A stretch of 64,000 nucleotides of DNA from Seonamhaeicola sp. S2-3 (GCF_001971785.1 NZ_CP019389.1:2987001-3051000), one strand, 5' to 3'. Shown: positions 48,314 through 57,048, numbered from the stretch's first letter. Numbers and translations are program-made. The notes: generated from the letters alone by a model not told the origin.

Positions 48314-48724
48314 TTATTTTTCAGGTTTAAATGCTATCGCGTCAATTTCTATTAAAAATTCTGGATTTATTAGTCCTGTAACGTACAAAACTGTAATAAT
48401 CGGTGGGTTTGGGTTCTGACCTAAAAATTTCTGCGAAACTTGAAATGCACCATAAGCATTCTGCCCTTGGACAATATGAATGCCTAATTTCACTAAACTT
48501 TCAAAATTTACTCCACAAGATTTAAGAGCAATTTCTAGGTTTTTCATTACTTGCTCAGTTTGCTTTAAAATATCATTTTTTCCAACAATTTTTCCGATTC
48601 CATTTACTGCATTTTGTCCACCGATATAAATTGTCTTTCCATTTCCTTCAGTCGTTATGATTTGAGAAAACGCAGAATTTTTTATTAGTCCATCTGGATT
48701 TATATGTTCCATTTTATTCTCCAT
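48314..48724 (-). CDS. RidA (YjgF/UK114) family protein
   Basis: A 136-residue RidA-family protein: TIYIGGQNAVNGIGKIVG, TEQVMKNLEIALKSCGV and the C-terminal ITVLYVTGLINPEFLIEIDA. The arginine that defines active enamine/imine deaminases normally lies in a segment like P-x-R-S/T; here PPIITVLYV lacks it, so this is probably not a canonical deaminase. It leads the RidA-SRPBCC group within one cassette. Confidence 0.87.
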   Translation of the reverse strand: MENKMEHINPDGLIKNSAFSQIITTEGNGKTIYIGGQNAVNGIGKIVGKNDILKQTEQVMKNLEIALKSCGVNFESLVKLGIHIVQGQNAYGAFQVSQKFLGQNPNPPIITVLYVTGLINPEFLIEIDAIAFKPEK

Positions 48725-48743
48725 TGTTCGTTGTTTTCAGCTT

Positions 48744-48876
48744 GCAGGTAACGGTGGCGGTATGAAACGTTGGGGATTGCGGGGATCATTCCTGTCCACC
48801 AACACAAAAGCTGATGCGTGACAGAACGCTAAACTAACCTCATAAACCCCAATGTTTTATACCGCATGTTATGCGG
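48744..48876. other. attC-like site 4 (uninterrupted)
   Basis: Core GCAGGTAAC (48744-48752, exact complement of 46138-46146), left arm GCGGTATGAAACGTTGGGG, right arm CCCCAATGTTTTATACCGC, core GTTATGCGG (48868-48876). The arms pair at 17 of 19 positions. Length about 133 bases. Confidence 0.82.
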
Positions 48877-48913
48877 TCGGCTTTCTTTTTTTTCGTTTAT
48901 TCTTTGTGTCATT

Positions 48914-49453
48914 TTACAAATGGTCAATTGGTTTGTGGTTGATTGCATTTTTGTCTTTGTCAAGCGTTATAAATGAGTTTTGTGCAACTTCAATTATGTT
49001 TCCTTCAATATCTGTGAAATAAAAGAAAAGTCCGCCAAATGGTGGTTCTGTCGGCTCTTTCAAAATTTTCACTTTGTCTTTCAGTTGGTCATAAAGTTCT
49101 AACACTTCTTCTTTGCTGTCAACATTGTAGCCAATTGTCACAGAACGAAAACCTTGTCCTTTATGGTCAACACCGATAAAGTCTGCAAGCATTTTTCTAT
49201 CGCAAATGCTCAATAAAAATCCATTGAGTTTATAAAAGGCTATGTCTTTATTCTCGGCAACTGTTGTCCAACCTAAAACTTGTCCATAGAAGTTTTTCAT
49301 TGCGTTCAAGTCATCCGCCCCAATTGTCAATACGCTAATTCTTTGTTCCATTTTATTTTCCTGATTTTGTTGGTTATCCGATTTGTCAGTATTGTTATTA
49401 CAAGCTGAAAATGTCAAAATCACCAATGTTAAAAGTCCATATACTCGTTTCAT
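48914..49453 (-). CDS. VOC-family (glyoxalase/bleomycin resistance-like) lipoprotein
   Basis: A 179-residue lipoprotein: signal peptide with lipobox LTFSAC (Cys18), a polar spacer, then one VOC domain (about 38-160: ISVLTIGADDLNAMKNFYGQ, VLGWTTV, FYFTDIEGNIIEV). VOC domains bind metal and small ligands and appear in glyoxalases, dioxygenases and drug-binding proteins. A membrane-anchored periplasmic form is unusual. It is the only gene of its cassette. Confidence 0.83.
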   Translation of the reverse strand: MKRVYGLLTLVILTFSACNNNTDKSDNQQNQENKMEQRISVLTIGADDLNAMKNFYGQVLGWTTVAENKDIAFYKLNGFLLSICDRKMLADFIGVDHKGQGFRSVTIGYNVDSKEEVLELYDQLKDKVKILKEPTEPPFGGLFFYFTDIEGNIIEVAQNSFITLDKDKNAINHKPIDHL

Positions 49454-49617
49454 TTATTGTTGTTAGTGTCGTTTTTTAAGCTGCCGCATAACGTTGTTGT
49501 ATAAGGAAAGTTGCGTGTTTGTGTGCGAGGATTTTCCGAAGGAAAATCAGAAGCTAGCAAACGAGCAACTAACATTAGTTTAGGTAAAACTAGCAATTTT
49601 TTTTATACGGTGTGCCT

Positions 49618-51308
49618 GTTGCACAAGACTTGCTAAATATACAGAAATTTCGTATATTTAATAATGCAAGGCACAAAAATATTTCAAGAAAAGCTGTTTT
49701 TACAGTTTCAGTTAAGCGAACGCGTACCAGAGCACAATTTCTACAGACGATTGAAAGAGGTTCTAGACCTAGAATTTCTATATAAGCTCACGTGCCCATA
49801 TTATGGGGATAGCGGACAAAAAAGCATCGACCCTGTTGTATTCTTTAAGCTGTGTCTAGTTGGTTATTTAGAAAATATAACGAGCGACCGTAAGCTTATA
49901 TCACATTGTAGCATGCGCTTGGATATCTTGTATTTTTTAGGCTATGATATCGACGAAGAATTACCGTGGCATTCTACTATAAGCCGTACACGCCAACTAT
50001 TTCCAGAAGCGGTATTTGAATCTGTTTTTACAAAAATATTTGAGCTATGTGTCTCGGCAGGTATGGTTGCCGGCCATACCCAGACCATAGATTCCGCCCC
50101 TGTAAAGGCCAATGCTTCTATGGATACTTTAGAACTGAAAGTGCCAGAAGAGGATTTAGAAGGGCATCTTCGGGAAATTCGTAACATCAGCCATCGAGAT
50201 AAACAGAAGCCCTTAAGGCAATCTAAAGCAAACAAGGCCGATAAAGACCAACAGACCTTATCGGCTTCTACGAAAGAATTACAGGCCATAAAAAGGCGTA
50301 ATGCCAAATGGGCAAAGGATCAAGATGCACGTCCAGGAGCTGGTGCTAAAGGCAGTCGCTATACCAGTAACAAGACCCATTACAGTCCCACCGATCCGGA
50401 TGCGCGCATCAGTGTAAAACCGGGAAAGGCAAGAAAACTCAATTACCTTAGTCAACTTACAGTAGATACGGCAAACCATGTGATAAGTGATATAAAAGCG
50501 TACCATGCCGATGGCAAAGACAGCCAGCATTTACCAGATATCGTTAAGCGGGTAAAACAACGGCTTTGGAAAGCGGCACTGGTTTGGGAAAATTGTGTGG
50601 CCGACACGGGCTATAGCAGCGGCGAGAATTATGCCTTTCTAGAGGCAATAGGCCTAAAAAGTTTTATACCCGCCCACGGCACTTATAAGGGCGGTCCGGA
50701 TGGATTTACCTATCACGAAAAGGAAGATTATTATACATGTCCTCAAGGCCAAATCATCCCCTTTAAAAAAGTGTTTATAGAAAAAAAGAACAACACCAAG
50801 AAGAAGGAATACCGCGGCTCAAAACCGTTGTGTTTGGACTGTCCAGTACGCACTGCATGCCTAGGGAAAACGGCACAGGAAAAGAAGTTTACCGTTACCT
50901 ATTACCGCTCGGAATATGAGCGTAACATAGCCCGGGTAGAAAGCAACCAAGGGCGTTATATGAAAGGAAAACGGCAGAGCACCGTAGAACCTGTATTTGG
51001 TACGCTTACACAATTTATGGGCCTAAGAAAAGTGAATACCATTGGAATCAAGCAGGCCAATAAATGCATGCAACTTTCTGCCATAGCCTACAACCTTAAA
51101 AAATATATGAAATTTATAGAAAAACGTACTAAAAGCGGAGCAGGGGCACATACGCTTTATTTTAGTGCCAAAAACACCTTTTACAAGGTTATAAACATGC
51201 TTTTAAAGCCTTTTAAAACACCAGAGTTTTTAAGTGTATAAAAACAGAAACCGCCTTTAAAAGACGGTTTCTAATTATAATTTTGGATACATTATGGGCT
51301 TGTGCAAC
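49618..51308 (+). mobile_element. IS1182-family element, copy F2
   Basis: 1691 bp, same length and ends as F1, in the same orientation and the same place within its attC-like site. It differs from F1 by scattered substitutions. Confidence 0.9.
49664..51241 (+). CDS. IS1182-family transposase, copy F2
   Basis: 525 residues, all three catalytic acids present. It differs from F1 at a handful of positions, e.g. KLTCPYYG for KLMRPYYG, LISHC for LIPHC, IGIKQ for IGIEQ. Its N-terminus belongs to the F1 type, so F1 and F2 form one lineage. Confidence 0.93.
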   Translation: MQGTKIFQEKLFLQFQLSERVPEHNFYRRLKEVLDLEFLYKLTCPYYGDSGQKSIDPVVFFKLCLVGYLENITSDRKLISHCSMRLDILYFLGYDIDEELPWHSTISRTRQLFPEAVFESVFTKIFELCVSAGMVAGHTQTIDSAPVKANASMDTLELKVPEEDLEGHLREIRNISHRDKQKPLRQSKANKADKDQQTLSASTKELQAIKRRNAKWAKDQDARPGAGAKGSRYTSNKTHYSPTDPDARISVKPGKARKLNYLSQLTVDTANHVISDIKAYHADGKDSQHLPDIVKRVKQRLWKAALVWENCVADTGYSSGENYAFLEAIGLKSFIPAHGTYKGGPDGFTYHEKEDYYTCPQGQIIPFKKVFIEKKNNTKKKEYRGSKPLCLDCPVRTACLGKTAQEKKFTVTYYRSEYERNIARVESNQGRYMKGKRQSTVEPVFGTLTQFMGLRKVNTIGIKQANKCMQLSAIAYNLKKYMKFIEKRTKSGAGAHTLYFSAKNTFYKVINMLLKPFKTPEFLSV

Positions 51309-51987
51309 CAGTGTTACCCAATGTTTTTTTTATCAAAAATCTGATTAAGATTACAATTCCAAACAGAAATAGATATAAAATTGAATATACATAAATAAAA
51401 TTTGAAAATCTATTAGTATCAAGTAAATTACTACTATGTTCATTCAGTAAATCCAGTATGTTCGGTTTAATTTTATAATAACTTCTAATTGCTTTTATTC
51501 CGTCAAAATGAGAAGGTCTGGATACAATATTTCCCTTTTTATTAACAATAAAATAAGTTGGATACCCAATTACTTTTAAAGAATTAATCAAATTCGAACC
51601 TCCTATATTCAGCTTTGTCCATCTTCTTTCACTTATATTCTCTTCAAGAGATTTCCAAAAATCAAATTTATCGATTGAAATAGTAATTATCTGAAAGTTT
51701 TCATCTGTTTGATTTAGAAGTTTTGGGAAACGTTTTTTCGCTTTTTGGCAAGGGCCACAACCCTTGAACGAAAATTGGATAAGTGTTGTTTTATTTGAAA
51801 GAATTTTAGGATTGACAGTAGTAGAGTCTAATTTTAAAATTCCATTTAAGTTAAACTTAGAGTTTTTTTCAAAACTAATATCTTCTTTAAAATCAGAGTA
51901 CGTTTTTTTTAATTTTAAAGAATTCAAAGTCAAGCAAAATATCATGAAAATGATGAAGGAAACTATTACTAAAAATACTTTTTTCAT
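51292..51987 (-). CDS. Membrane-anchored thioredoxin-like (TlpA-type) protein
   Basis: About 231 residues. An N-terminal membrane anchor (about 3-20), a thioredoxin-fold domain with redox motif CGPC (about 76-79, in FKGCGPCQKAKKRF) and cis-Pro GYPTYFIV, and a second hydrophobic segment near the C-terminus (about 197-218). It likely reduces or isomerises disulfides in the periplasm. The start is set at 51987; a frame extending to 52029 lies in the adjacent IS3 element, which begins only 3 bases upstream and must have separated the gene from its promoter. The last residues (NTGCTSP) are read from an attC-like core and IS F2. Confidence 0.82.
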   Translation of the reverse strand: MKKVFLVIVSFIIFMIFCLTLNSLKLKKTYSDFKEDISFEKNSKFNLNGILKLDSTTVNPKILSNKTTLIQFSFKGCGPCQKAKKRFPKLLNQTDENFQIITISIDKFDFWKSLEENISERRWTKLNIGGSNLINSLKVIGYPTYFIVNKKGNIVSRPSHFDGIKAIRSYYKIKPNILDLLNEHSSNLLDTNRFSNFIYVYSILYLFLFGIVILIRFLIKKTLGNTGCTSP

Positions 51988-52039
51988 TTTTGTATTATAC
52001 TGAAATAGGTTGACCTTTTTCGGGTTCATTATTCGTTAA

Positions 52040-52906
52040 TTAAAAGGTCAATAATTCTAAATTTTGTTTGTTCTTTTTGTAGGAATGATATTCTACATTT
52101 TGGTTAAGATGAACAAAAGCAGGAGTCTTTAATTTCAAGCTAAAATGTGATCTTTTATTGTTATAAATATCGACAGCTTTTTTAATCATCTTGTTAGCTA
52201 AGGTACTATTTTTTATAGTTTGTTTAAGTCCGTACTCGTATTTTAATGTTCTGTTGATACGTTCTGCTACTGCATTTTCATAAGGGTCGTACTGTTGTGT
52301 CATTGATAGCGTGATGTTATTTTGTTCAGCAAATCGGGTATATGCTGGGTTACAGTATTGAATTCCACGGTCTGAATGATGTATAAGTTTTTCATTAGGA
52401 TATTTACGATTTTTAATGGCCATAGCGAGCGCATCTATGCAAAGCGATGTTTTCATATGTGAGGCGAATTTATAACCCATAATCTTCTTAGAATAAGCAT
52501 CTGTAACAAGCGCGAGATAGCAGTGCTTGTTTTGTGTTTTAATATAGGTAATATCACTAACCCAAAGTTGTTCAGCTCGAGTAGGAGCTTTGTCCTTTAC
52601 CAGGTTTTCATATTTATAAAAATGATGTTTAGAATTGGTTGTTATAAAATATCTTTTAGTTTTTGGAACTAAGAGATTATAAGCTCTTAAGAGCGCATAG
52701 AATTTGTCTCTTCCCATTTTTATACCACTAGATTCCATTTTAGATTTGAGGTTGTCATGGAGCTTAATGCCACCAGTTCTTTGACCGACTTCATTTCTAT
52801 AATCTTTAATCATTTGAATCACGATTTGGTCATTGTTTACTTTAGTTTTATGTGATTTCAAGCGTTTGTAGAAAGCTTGTTTACTAATCCCAAAACATTG
52901 GATCAA
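52040..52906 (-). CDS. IS3-family transposase OrfB, copy B
   Basis: 288 codons opening at TTG, overlapping the orfA stop. The HTH_21-like segment GISKQAFYKRLKSH and the rve core are complete: Asp in WVSDITYIKT, Asp in HHSDRGIQYCN, Glu in NAVAERINRTLKYE. Sequence is clearly diverged from copies A and C (e.g. KHHFYKYENLVKDKAPT). Confidence 0.88.
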   Translation of the reverse strand: MIQCFGISKQAFYKRLKSHKTKVNNDQIVIQMIKDYRNEVGQRTGGIKLHDNLKSKMESSGIKMGRDKFYALLRAYNLLVPKTKRYFITTNSKHHFYKYENLVKDKAPTRAEQLWVSDITYIKTQNKHCYLALVTDAYSKKIMGYKFASHMKTSLCIDALAMAIKNRKYPNEKLIHHSDRGIQYCNPAYTRFAEQNNITLSMTQQYDPYENAVAERINRTLKYEYGLKQTIKNSTLANKMIKKAVDIYNNKRSHFSLKLKTPAFVHLNQNVEYHSYKKNKQNLELLTF

Positions 52907-53261
52907 CCATTTTCTTTTAAACGGTCTTGTTTCTTTTTTTCGATCTCGTCTGCTAATGTTTTGGGCAATGACTTTTTTGACATATCGACACCTGTAATTA
53001 GTTCCATATCAGCGATGATGTCTTGTTGGAAGTCCTTTACGAATTCTAGTTCTTCGATACGTTCCTTGAGTTTTTTGATTTCGTCTTTCTTGCTCATACC
53101 AAGTTTCTTTTGTTCTAAGGTACTATATTTTTTTAACCAGTAATCAATAGAAGATCTAGAGATTTGATATTTTTCTGAAACATGGTTCACGGATATCTGT
53201 CCATTTTGGATCTGATCGATTATCAAAAGTTTTAAATCGAAACCTACTTTTTTGTAGGAAG
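52903..53261 (-). pseudogene. IS3-family transposase OrfA, copy B, 5'-truncated
   Basis: The HTH and zipper part is present (ISVNHVSEKYQISRSSIDYW, EIKKLKERIEELEFV), but the first 20 or so codons and the start were cut off by the insertion of copy C at 53262. The frame runs open to that junction (SYKKVGFDLKLL). Confidence 0.82.
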
Positions 53262-53368
53262 TGTATTATACTGAAATAGGTTGACTTTTTTTGGTTCATA
53301 TTTAGCTGTTCAAAAGATTTTTTTTAGCCGTTTAGAAGGCAAAAAAATAGTTTGAACTAGGTTTGTTC

Positions 53369-54148
53369 TTAAATTGTAAGTTCAGGTAAATTTACATTAT
53401 TTTTTCTATAGGATTTGTATTTGATGTTTGGATTTAAATGTACTTCAGCAGGTTTTCTTAGGTCCAGACTAAAATGGGTTCTCAAATTGTTATAAATATA
53501 TACAGCTTGCTCCGTCATTTTTTGAGCTAAATCGGTGTTTTTAATAGTTTGTTTTAAGCCGTATTCGTATTTAAGTGTTCTATTAATACGTTCAGCAACA
53601 GCGTTTTCATAAGGGTCGTATTGTTCAGCCATACTCATTGTTATTCCGTTGCTTTCGGCAAACTCGGTATATTTAGGATTGCAGTATTGAAACCCTCTAT
53701 CTGAGTGATGAATAAGCTTTTGTTTAGGATATTTTCTATTTTTAATAGCCATAGCAAGCGCCTCTGTACAAAGCGATGTTCTCATATGATTATCGAGTTT
53801 ATAGCCCATAATTTGCTTAGAATAGGCGTCTGTGACTAAAGCTAGATAGTTGTGCCCATTTTCTGTTTTAATGTATGTTATATCGCTAACCCAAAGTTGT
53901 TCTGGTCGAGTAGGAACGTGGTCTTTTACCAGGTTCTTATATTTTTTGTACATATGGTTTGAGTTTGTAGTTGTGATGTAATTTTTAGTTTTAGGAATCA
54001 AAAGATTATTTAGCCTAAGGAAGCGATAGAACTTGTCTCTACCAATTTTAATATCAGCGTTTATAAAGTCCTGTTTTAGTTCTTTATGTAGCTTAATTCC
54101 ACCAGTTTTAGAGCCTACTTTTTTACGGTAGTCCTTGACCATTTTCAT
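53369..54148 (-). CDS. IS3-family transposase OrfB, copy C
   Basis: 259 codons from the first internal ATG; the frame is open further upstream to about 54215 (GISKQAFYKRLKTQQKQEVD), where it overlaps orfA in the -1 frame, so the working product is likely an OrfAB fusion made by frameshifting. The DDE residues are as in copy A; one of the few differences is SMAEQYDP for SMTEQYDP. Confidence 0.87.
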   Translation of the reverse strand: MKMVKDYRKKVGSKTGGIKLHKELKQDFINADIKIGRDKFYRFLRLNNLLIPKTKNYITTTNSNHMYKKYKNLVKDHVPTRPEQLWVSDITYIKTENGHNYLALVTDAYSKQIMGYKLDNHMRTSLCTEALAMAIKNRKYPKQKLIHHSDRGFQYCNPKYTEFAESNGITMSMAEQYDPYENAVAERINRTLKYEYGLKQTIKNTDLAQKMTEQAVYIYNNLRTHFSLDLRKPAEVHLNPNIKYKSYRKNNVNLPELTI

Positions 54149-54162
54149 TAGCTTCTGATGGT

Positions 54163-54621
54163 CTACTTCTTGTTTTTGTTGGGTTTTGAGTCTTTTGTAA
54201 AAGGCTTGTTTAGATATCCCAAAACATCCATAGAGCCATTTTCTTTTATACGCTGTTTTTTCTTTAGCTCTATCTCTTTTGCTAATGTTTTGGGCAATGA
54301 CTTTTTTGACATATCAACGCCTGTAATAAGTTCCATATCCGCGATAATGTCTTGTTGGAAGTCTTTTTGAAACTCAAGTTCTTCAATCTTTTCCTTTAAC
54401 TTTTTAATTTCATCGTTTTTACTCATACCTGTATTTTGTTGTACTAAGGTACTGTATTTTCTTAACCAATAGGAAATGGTTGTTCTGGGGACGTCGTATT
54501 TTTTAGAAGCTTGGTTGTTGGATAGTTGACCGTTTAGGATTTGGTCAACGACTAAAAGTTTGGTTTCTAAAGTGGCTTTTTGGTAACTTTTTTTTCGCCA
54601 GTGCTCATTTTGTGTTTTCAT
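54163..54621 (-). CDS. IS3-family transposase OrfA, copy C
   Basis: 152 residues: HTH and zipper as in copy A, then the native C-terminal extension GYLNKPFTKDSKPNKNKK, which overlaps the orfB frame. It appears intact. Confidence 0.87.
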   Translation of the reverse strand: MKTQNEHWRKKSYQKATLETKLLVVDQILNGQLSNNQASKKYDVPRTTISYWLRKYSTLVQQNTGMSKNDEIKKLKEKIEELEFQKDFQQDIIADMELITGVDMSKKSLPKTLAKEIELKKKQRIKENGSMDVLGYLNKPFTKDSKPNKNKK

Positions 54622-54724
54622 AAGTGACTATAATTAATGGTTTAATTTTTAGTCAACCTATTTCAGGAAAGTTCACGGGTCAATATGTCTTGTCCTGAAA
54701 TATGGCTACAGGTTAAAATAGAAT

Positions 54725-55603
54725 TTACGCTGATAATTGATATACCATATTCGGTGTTTTGCAGTCTAAAGATAAGTGTAATCTTACTTCGTTGTATAAA
54801 TTAATTGCATTTTTTGCAGCTCTCTTAGCATGAGCCACATTATCAAAGGTTTGGTCTAGATAAAATTCATCTTTTAAGATACCGTTTACACGTTCTGCCA
54901 TGGCATTTTCATAACAATGATTTTCTTCTGTCATACTAATATCTATCTTTTTTCTCTTAAGTATTTGCGTGTAAACATTGCTACAATACTGTATTCCTCT
55001 ATCTGAATGATGAATAAGTTGTTTAATGTCTTTAGCTTGATAAATAGCTTTATTTAACGCTCTTACACAACCTTTTAATTCCAGACTATCACTAAGATCA
55101 TATCCAACAATTTTGCGAGAGTACATATCTGTTATTAAAGCCAAGTAGCAAAAACCTTTTATGGTTCTAATATAAGTTATGTCACTAACCCAAACTTGGT
55201 TTGGTCTGGTAACATCTATGTTCTTTATCAGGTTGTTATATTTATAAAAGCGATGATAAGAATTGGTTGTTCTGGCACTAGTTTTCTTTCTAAGAGTAAG
55301 CATATTGTGTTTTCTAAGGACGTTAAATAAGGTGTCTCTCCCGACTTTAAGATTGGCTTTAGTAAACTCATCATCTAAAGATTTTATGAGTTTCCGTACA
55401 CCTTCTCTAGGAAGGGATTTACGTTTTTTACTGACTATGTTAATAATCTGTTGTTCTAGTTTTAAACGCTTATCAGCTCTAGATTTGTATTTATAATACG
55501 CATCACGTTTAAGACCAAAACAATGGCTTATAGTTGTTAAAGAGGCAAATCCCTTAGATTTTTCTTTAGCTATGATTAAGGCTTTATGCTTAACTTTTTT
55601 TTT
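54725..55603 (-). CDS. IS3-family transposase OrfB, copy D (frameshift product)
   Basis: 293 codons in the -1 frame relative to orfA, beginning at the nine-A tract (KKKVKHKALIIAKEK). It carries the HTH_21-like region and the rve core: Asp in WVSDITYIRT, Asp in HHSDRGIQYCS, Glu in NAMAERVNGILKDE. There is no good start of its own upstream of the internal Met at 55303, and a TGA precedes the A-tract, so it is expected only as an OrfAB fusion. Confidence 0.85.
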   Translation of the reverse strand, partial: KKKVKHKALIIAKEKSKGFASLTTISHCFGLKRDAYYKYKSRADKRLKLEQQIINIVSKKRKSLPREGVRKLIKSLDDEFTKANLKVGRDTLFNVLRKHNMLTLRKKTSARTTNSYHRFYKYNNLIKNIDVTRPNQVWVSDITYIRTIKGFCYLALITDMYSRKIVGYDLSDSLELKGCVRALNKAIYQAKDIKQLIHHSDRGIQYCSNVYTQILKRKKIDISMTEENHCYENAMAERVNGILKDEFYLDQTFDNVAHAKRAAKNAINLYNEVRLHLSLDCKTPNMVYQLSA

Positions 55604-55947
55604 AGTTCAGCCACAGATTTATAGCCTAGATCCTCAGCTGCTACTTCTAGGTAAGAATCTAATACCAAGGCATCGAGATCTTTTTTAAGCAACAGTTTTT
55701 TAAGCTGTTCTATTTCTTTTTGGAGTGCTTTAATTCGTGATATTTCGTCTTTGGTTTCCACTTTTACTCTGGTGTTCATTAAATCTTTACGATTATACTT
55801 TTTAATCCACTCATTGACTGTTGTAGGAGCAATAGAGTAGAGTTTACAAAGTTCGCTCTTTGTGTGTTTACCTTTACTAAGTTCATCTAGAATTTTTAGT
55901 TTAAAGGGTTCTGAATACCGTCTGATTACTTTGTCATTTTTGTACAT
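55576..55947 (-). CDS. IS3-family transposase OrfA, copy D
   Basis: 123 residues: HTH (HTKSELCKLYSIAPTTVNEW) and a zipper-like helix (EISRIKALQKEIEQLKKLLL). Near its end the sequence has nine consecutive A (55595-55603 as T on the plus strand), containing the A AAA AAG heptamer used for programmed -1 frameshifting in IS3 elements. Confidence 0.87.
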   Translation of the reverse strand: MYKNDKVIRRYSEPFKLKILDELSKGKHTKSELCKLYSIAPTTVNEWIKKYNRKDLMNTRVKVETKDEISRIKALQKEIEQLKKLLLKKDLDALVLDSYLEVAAEDLGYKSVAELKKKLSIKP

Positions 55948-55993
55948 AATGTTTAAAATTATGTAGCCTTTATTCAGGACGGGTCAAAATTAC

Positions 55994-56126
55994 TTACAAC
56001 GTTTGTGTATATGAAAAGTAACGTGTAAAAATACGTTATTTTTCGGGTTTACGTTGTGTTTTTTAGTGCTCACAAATTTTAGGCTGTGAACTTACCTAGT
56101 TATTTTTTATATACGTTGTTGCCAAC
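55994..56126. other. attC-like site 6
   Basis: Core TTACAAC (55994-56000), left arm GTATATGAAAAGTAAC (56007-56022), right arm AGTTATTTTTTATATAC (56098-56114), core GTTGCCAAC (56118-56126). Its left core does not complement the cassette start at 51313, as expected if the IS3 pile-up removed the original partner. Confidence 0.75.
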
Positions 56127-56222
56127 TGTACTTTTAAATTAGTTCATACGTTCATTGACATACTGAATGCTTTATTTTTTTTCGAGGGTAGGCAGATTGC
56201 TGACAGTTGGAAGCAAAAAAAA

Positions 56223-56774
56223 TTAAAATTGAATATTTAATAAATCAGGATATGTATTGCAAACCATGGTTTTTATTTGCTTTTCGGTTTTTGTTAAATC
56301 AATATTTTTTCGATTAAGTAAGATATAAGAACTAGCGTTTGGAAAAGATTTATGTAAAAAAGTTTTACCTCCAATTAATTGAGGTATATGATATTTATAC
56401 AACCTGAAACGCTGGTTTGTTTTATATCCTTCAACTTTATCAGATTTAACATCGATTGTTCTCGCTCCAATAAACCCAAAAGACGCTGTAGGGTGGATTT
56501 TTAATAATTCAGGTATGCACTTTGCACAAGTGATTAAAATATTAGCTACATCGCCTTTGTTAATAACATTAGAGTATTTTCTATTACTCTTTCTATCCTT
56601 TTTTGCGTAAAATTTAACCGCAATAAAATCATGTTCATGATAATCCGCATAAACGATGTAATGCAATTTTGTTTTTATTGAAAAAAACTTATATACATAT
56701 CGTTTTTCGTGCCAACTGCAAGAAGGGTGGGTTTGAATAAATTTTAAAGGATAACCTGAAGAAGTTAACTTCAT
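56223..56774 (-). CDS. Unknown protein, second gene of a toxin-antitoxin-like pair
   Basis: A 183-residue basic, soluble protein. VYKFFSIKTKLHYIVYADYH, then INKGDVANILITCAKCIPEL, HPTASFGFIGA and FRLYKYHIP recall, weakly, the DUF6934-type pattern of a strand-rich core followed by a 'fold-rate' helix and an F-x-G-S/A strand. No catalytic motif is certain. It begins directly after the stop of the 65-residue gene. The small size, tight coupling, palindromic operator and cassette location suggest a toxin-antitoxin or abortive-infection module. Confidence 0.5.
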   Translation of the reverse strand: MKLTSSGYPLKFIQTHPSCSWHEKRYVYKFFSIKTKLHYIVYADYHEHDFIAVKFYAKKDRKSNRKYSNVINKGDVANILITCAKCIPELLKIHPTASFGFIGARTIDVKSDKVEGYKTNQRFRLYKYHIPQLIGGKTFLHKSFPNASSYILLNRKNIDLTKTEKQIKTMVCNTYPDLLNIQF

Positions 56775-56972
56775 TTAAGGAACTAACATAGGTCTGTTGT
56801 CTTTACTTAATTTAACAACTTCTCCGTTAGTTAAAACTTTTCTTAAATCAACTGATTCAGAATCCTCGAAAGATAACCAACCAAGACGCTCTCCTTTACT
56901 TCTTACATTTTTAGATTTGTAAGACTTAAAGGTATTCTTGAAATGTTCTTTATATTTGTTTACTGTTCCCAT
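56775..56972 (-). CDS. Small basic protein, first gene of a toxin-antitoxin-like pair
   Basis: A 65-residue protein (MGTVNKYKEHFKNTFKSYKS...GERLGWLSFEDSESVDLRKV). Lysine-rich N-terminus, then a short beta-rich region. I do not recognise a family. Its stop abuts the next start with no gap. A -7 element lies 31 bases upstream and a perfect palindrome beyond it, so this first gene may encode the regulator or antitoxin. Confidence 0.5.
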   Translation of the reverse strand: MGTVNKYKEHFKNTFKSYKSKNVRSKGERLGWLSFEDSESVDLRKVLTNGEVVKLSKDNRPMLVP

Positions 56973-57002
56973 GATTTAATTAAAAATCGTTTTTATTTAA
57001 TA

Positions 57003-57048
57003 CAAAACTACAATAAGTATTCCAAAATAAGTATATACTGTATATACT
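57003..57048 (-). promoter_or_regulatory. Promoter with 19-bp palindromic operator for the toxin-antitoxin-like pair
   Basis: TAGTTTTG (57003-57010 on the minus strand) fits the -7 element. AGTATATAC-T-GTATATACT (57030-57048), a perfect palindrome, occupies the -33 region. The rest of 56973-57248 holds no gene. Confidence 0.6.

Larger units (their letters stand above)
49484..51319. other. attC-like site 5, interrupted by IS1182-family copy F2
   Basis: Core CCGCATAAC (49484-49492, exact complement of 48868-48876), left arm GTATAAGGAAAGTTGCG, right arm AGCAATTTTTTTTATAC; copy F2 follows, and the GTT core (GTTACCC) is at 51313-51319. Here the IS is followed by CAGTG rather than GGTTACC. Confidence 0.72.
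51991..53261 (-). mobile_element. IS3-family element, copy B, truncated by copy C
   Basis: The left end TGTATTATACTGAAATAGG is intact, but the right end is missing: orfA runs up to 53261, where the left end of copy C begins. It is a diverged relative of copies A and C. Confidence 0.85.
53262..54675 (-). mobile_element. IS3-family element, copy C
   Basis: 1414 bp with TG...CA ends and inner repeat CTGAAATAGGTTGACT. It is the undisturbed version of copy A, lacking the 55-base stretch, and has landed in or beside copy B. Confidence 0.88.
54686..55986 (-). mobile_element. IS3-family element, copy D (different subgroup)
   Basis: About 1.3 kb with TG...CA ends; inner repeats GTCCTGAAATATGGCTAC (left) and the complement of GTCCTGAATAAAGGCTAC (right). 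Just left of it, CGGGTCA (54676-54682) matches its own right terminus, perhaps the remains of a second copy. Confidence 0.83.

Noticed and set aside
42459-51308. IS copies F1 and F2 as the ends of a composite transposon
   Set aside because: Each copy occupies its own attC-like site, cassettes between them have their own boundaries, and there is no shared target duplication across the pair. Individual targeted insertions explain the pattern better.
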